Shown in pieces: positions 59,506-64,000 of a stretch of 64,000 nt of DNA (position 1 is its first letter; each line of letters begins with the position of its first letter). The stretch covers positions 2,145,195 through 2,209,194 of the forward strand of contig VXAI01000087.1 of the NCBI GenBank assembly GCA_013399305.1. Reading direction: 5' to 3'. The DNA is from Rostratula benghalensis (lineage: Eukaryota > Chordata > Aves > Charadriiformes > Rostratulidae). The notes beneath the pieces were generated by a model, which was not told where the DNA came from, made no database searches, and worked only from the letters and a program-made list of their open reading frames with translations. The position numbers and the translations under genes were made by a program.

Positions 59506-62500
59506 TCAATGGGACAAATAATAAAGTTAGCCAATCTTGGATGTTGTAGCAATATGTATAAGCAAGAGCCTCTCTGCATACTGTGTACTTGGTGTAAATT
59601 ACAAATATTCAGGTTTTATAACTCTGAGAATGATTTTTGTCTCCACAATATGCTGTTAATTTCTGTTAGTTCAGTTAGCTAGAAGAAACTTAGCTAAAAA
59701 GTAAGATTACTGAACAGAAAATTGGTTGTGTTTTGCCTTGAACCAGGACACCAACTCATTTTCCAACACTCCCAACACTTAACCACCTTGAGTGGATAAA
59801 AGTACACGCACAGTACAATTAATCTCCTTTCTTTTGATTCCGTTTGAAATGACAATTTCTGAAAAAAGCTCAAAAGTTAAATCTATGCGGGAATAAAATT
59901 AAATACAGTCCATCTCACAATGTGGCTACAGTCTAACATTAAATCATTCATTCAGGAGGTAGAAGACCTGACTACACTATCCTCAGACTGGAAAGAGGTT
60001 TAAACTCAACAGAACATAATGGCTATTTTGTCCCATTCAAACTTGAATTTCTCACTCTGCGAAAACAAAAACAAAAGGACACATGATTGAAGAAGAATTA
60101 TTAGGGAACTTAGATAGAATAAGTTATTACAGTGTGATTGTCATTCAAGGGCAATAAAAAAAAGGGAGACTTAAGCAGGATCTTCCTCTGCAGATGTTAG
60201 ATATCTCCTCTCCTCTGCTGACTAAGATTGCAGATGGTTCTTTTAGATTACTTGGGTAGTGTCCTTATCCTTTCTAGACGCAAACAACTACAATGTCATT
60301 TTGGTAATATCTAGGTTGGATATCTAAAGTAAGTGATAAGAATTCCCAATTCCAGATTCTTCTTAACATTCCTAATCTTTTAAGTAAAAGACATCAATTT
60401 ATTTTGTGCACTGTAAATGCTTGAAAAAAAATATTCTCCCTATCAGAATTTTCCATTTAATACACGTGGACAAAACTTGTCAGAAATAGAAAAAGAGATT
60501 GAATGTGTTCATGTCAGGTAGAGGCTCCCATCTATTCAGATATTTTACTTTAATGTTGTCTTACTGTCTCCCTCACAGAATTACTATCTCACAGAAGTGT
60601 GCAGTACTTAGAAATTTCTAGAAAAAAATGCTATGAAGTGTTTATGATCAGTAGACGTTTTTCTGACAAAACATCTTTCTTCCATGAAACTGCTTTAATA
60701 TCATGTAAGTTGGTAATGGGAGGAAATGCAAATATTTTTATTTTGTTTTCTTATTTTAATTGGGAAAACAGTGAAGTTTTTTTTATTTTATTTGTTGATC
60801 TTATATTTTTTTCTTATTTTTAACATGGCTGCCATTGAAAATAATCAACTTTATTTTTAAGATTTTAGAATAATTGTCTAATTGTCTTTTTTTAGTTGTT
60901 TAAATTGTAAATATCTTTTTTTTGTTGTTTCTGGAGATAAAATGTGTTTTTATAGAAATGGAATAACTTATCAATTAATAGTACCAGAATATTGCTATAT
61001 TATTTATTTTATTAAATAAATACAACACAAAATATGTAGGAAAACCTTCTCAGTTTGGTGATTTAATATCCTCAAATCCATCTGGTTCTGTGCTTCTTAT
61101 AAGCAATGAGAATGGGTTGCAAGAAACCAAAACCTTCCTTGAAGGTAGTTTCATTTACTTACGTAAGTTAAGTGACACCCTGTCTGTGTAATGGTAGCTG
61201 TCTGTAAATGATTTCTAAATTAGCAATCCTATAAGTAATGCTGACAAGTTTTAAATATCGTCAGAGATAGAAAGGATGATATTTTAAACTATATTTTTTT
61301 AATTTTAGACCTCTAAAATTATTCTGTGTTATATACTAAAAAAAAAAAAAAGAGACAGTTATTATGTCAGTAATCATTACATGATTTTGAAGGTTAATTG
61401 ATAATAAAATCTGAAATGTCCAAGCTGTTGCAATCATAACTATTATATCATTTTTAGAATAAAGATCACATAACTATTGAACTATAACAGAGCTCCCAGT
61501 TTTTATGAAATGTGTCTCAGGAGGTCTCTTAATCTCTTCTGGGCCATCTGTCCTATTTGAATTGGAGAAGATAAAGACTTTTGGGATCAGGGAGAAAGTT
61601 GGGCAATGCATTCTGGGACATTTCTAACTTAGGTAAAAATATCCAAGAGTGGCTGTTAAACAAGGATCATTGAGCAGGACACATGAATGGCTAGAAGACT
61701 TATAAAACTGTAATTATTCATATGGAATTTTACCAAAGCTTGCTGTAGCTAATAAGAGTAAGAAAACAGTGGTTGAGGTTTGGATTCTCCAGATTTTAAC
61801 AGAAATTTCTTCCCTCAACTTTGTGCTATTTGTCTCCTGCTCATTGTGTTTTTTTATCTAAAAAGGGGAAAAAATATTCTTTTTATGTAAGTACCTACTG
61901 AAAAATGGCAATGAGACTGTTCCTCTCAATTGTTTAGCCTCTGCCAGAGAAACAGGTTTTTGTATTTGTTTTGCTCTTTTTTTTTTTAACAAGGTGTATC
62001 TATGGTATAAAACTTTTAAACAACCACTAAAGAAAGCATCAATATTTAACAAACCACAGAATGATGATAATGAAATCTACTGAAGTCTAGAAATCATGAG
62101 GAGTTCATGTTGTCCTGGTAGAATGAGCCATTAAAACTGCAGCCACCTTTAGGAGCAGGAGCCAGAAAGTCTCCTGAGACCTCAGCTCCTCACCAGTGTT
62201 GTCCTCTTGGTTCTATGTCATATCCATGCTCTCCTCATGGGCAATCCTCACACTCTTTCTGTCTTCACTATCAGAATGGTTTTCTGTTGGTTTATCAACT
62301 CATCCCTGGGAAGAAGAACACAGAGACTTCTCTTTAATTGGGACTATGCATTTTGGAACAGCTCGAGAAATTTTAATGGCCTCCTAGATGTCAGTGGGGA
62401 ACCATAACTTTTATCAGGTTCAGCTATTCAATAAGGAACAACCTTTTCAAAGCCTGTCAGTGACAGTGAGTTTAGACTGCTGTATGTGCATTTGCTTCTC

Positions 62501-63558
62501 TTTGAATACTCCATCTCTCTGCAAGCAATACTGCCCAGCAAAGGAAAAGCACTTTTTATTATTTCAACTGTAAACATCAAAAGCTGGCTCTCATCTTTTT
62601 CCTCTTCAGCTTAGTATAAATAACCAACTAGTCAAAGAGCAAGAATTGCCTTAAACAAAACACAAAAGAATCTGAATAGCCAAAGGAGTGAAAAAACTGA
62701 GCTTGAGATGTGGCTCCCTGATAATAACATTGTTATGTTAAGCCACTGGGTTGACTAGACTGAAATCACACACTGAACCTTGCTTTTAAGCACATCATTT
62801 TAGAGGCTGAATTTCAGACTTCATCTTTCCTAATCTGTGAAATCTCTATGTACAAAAAAAAAATAATATTATTTTGAATTTAATTTGTTAAAAGCTACAC
62901 ATTTTTTTTTAGCATGCACGTTGGAGTACTGTGCAATGCCTTAAATAGTATTTAATCATATTTGTTTCAAAGTAATTCACACTGTCATCCATACTCAATA
63001 AAAATTGCTCCAGTACCTGATATAGATGGCAGAGCTCTCAATATAGCTTTCCCAAAGCAGTCTACTTCGCATCATCTGGATGGTAAAAACATAGAAGCAG
63101 ACAAAAAGAAGGTTGTGTGTAAAGACATGAGTACATTTAGGTCTTGGTCTTGGAGTTGAACACTAATAAGTAAGGAAGCACAGAGGGAAGATTCCCACTG
63201 ATGAGAGGACACTTTTATTAGAAGAAAAGGATTCCAAACACTGAAAAGCCCCAGACATTTCATTAAGTTATTATGGCGTGTTGAGGTGCCACATATGAGC
63301 TAGAATAGTGCAAGAGACCTGTTATATACTCTGCACTCATGGCAGATGCAAAATGAAAGTTTCCAAAATAAATAATTTTACAAAAATAACTTTACAAAAA
63401 TAATAAAATTACGTGTTTTATTTGTCATTTACAACAGGTTAAGCATCAATGTAAAGTCAGTTAAAGCACCTTTCTAACTCTGGCAAGTCAATTATATGTC
63501 TTAATTTGTGTATCCTAATCATGGATGTGACCTGATATGCATGTAAGAATTATTCACA
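59506..63558. other. No supported gene
   Basis: AT-rich unique DNA, extremely T/A-rich at 60720-61030. Open frames of 60-76 codons only; no recognisable family. Confidence 0.5.
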
Positions 63559-63955
63559 ATTTATTATCCAGTCCAATCCTCTTGCTAAAACAGTGTCACC
63601 TAGAGCAGGCTGGACAAGAACACATCAAGGAAGGTTCTTTGTATCTCCAGAGAAGGAGACTCTACAACCTCTCTGGGCGTCCTGTTCCAGTGTACTCTCA
63701 CCCTCAAAGAAAATGTTTTTCCTCGTGTTCAGATACTATTTCTGAAAGTTCTCACACCCTGTTCTAGCTTGTGCCCATTGCCCCTTGTCCTGTCACTGGG
63801 CACCACTGAGAAGAGTCTGGCCTCATTCTCTTGACACTCTGTAGATACTGATAAGTGTTGATAAGATCCCCTCTTAGACTTCTCCAGACTAAACAGACCC
63901 AGGTCTCAGCCTTTCCTCATAAGCGAGGTGCTCTAGTCCATTGATATGGTAGCAA
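63559..63955 (-). mobile_element. CR1 LINE 3' region
   Basis: This is a reverse-complemented CR1. ATCCAGTCCAATCCTCTTGC is followed by CACCTAGAGCAGGCTGGACA, CCAGAGAAGGAGACTCTACA, TCTCTGGGCGTCCTGTTCCA, GTGCCCATTGCCCCTTGTCC, TGTCACTGGGCACCACTGAG and CCAGACTAAACAGACCCAGG, then CAGCCTTTCCTCATAAGCGA. The extreme 3' tail is missing, and the 5' side fades out about 45 bases before the end of the window. It has no coding capacity. Confidence 0.93.
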
Positions 63956-64000
63956 AGAAAACAAGACACCATCCTTTCTACTGGAGAGCATCATAAAGAT

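Noticed and set aside
1..64000. CRISPR arrays, bacterial operons, tRNA, rRNA or snRNA genes
   Set aside because: No spaced direct repeats, no ribosome-binding or operon structure, and no recognisable RNA-gene sequences; the window is vertebrate-like.

Overview
This window looks like AT-rich, gene-poor nuclear DNA from a bird. The evidence is at least nine fragments of CR1 LINEs, most with the avian CR1 3' tail (GGTTGGA / GATGATC / CCTTCCAACC / TTCTATGATT blocks). There are also four LTR pieces with the layout of avian ERVL-type LTRs, and very old amniote repeats (MIR/CORE-SINE-like pieces and a palindromic GATCCTGCAAA element). The sequence is a draft assembly: there is a 92-base N gap at 50409-50500 and one N at 21762. 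The species cannot be named from this evidence.

I found no host protein-coding gene, exon or RNA gene that I can support. Nearly all open frames are short, non-homologous and spread over both strands as expected by chance. The best coding signal is the decayed C-terminal part of a CR1 ORF2 reverse transcriptase at about 27.05-28.01 kb. The longest open frame outside a repeat is 176 codons on the minus strand at 35.4-35.9 kb. I do not recognise it, and its length is only marginally surprising.

Layout. 0-7.4 kb: unique AT-rich DNA with simple repeats and a CR1 tail at 2.9-3.1 kb. 7.4-10.2 kb: an ERVL-type LTR (7408-7813), an old MIR-like piece (7936-8122) and a second, different LTR (9597-10190). 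11.4-21.9 kb: three more CR1 tails in mostly unique DNA. 23.7-28.1 kb: ancient SINE-like pieces and the largest readable CR1. 30.6-32.1 kb: a GC-richer patch and a possible further LTR. 34.4 kb: the palindromic ancient repeat. 42.4-45.3 kb: a repeat cluster with an old CR1, an inverted copy of the 9.6 kb LTR, and a long decayed CR1 directly abutting it. 59.4 kb: an LTR promoter piece. 63.56 kb to near the end: another CR1.

The most informative observations are evolutionary. Two copies of one LTR family lie about 33 kb apart in inverted orientation. They share a 29-bp identical block, and one copy lacks exactly the 16 bp holding the TATA box and part of an ACGTCA half-site. A CR1 copy has one in-frame stop over about 770 nt, a mutated catalytic motif and a deleted 3' portion. 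The window may be intergenic or inside a very large intron; the sequence alone does not decide. I found no convincing new biological system.
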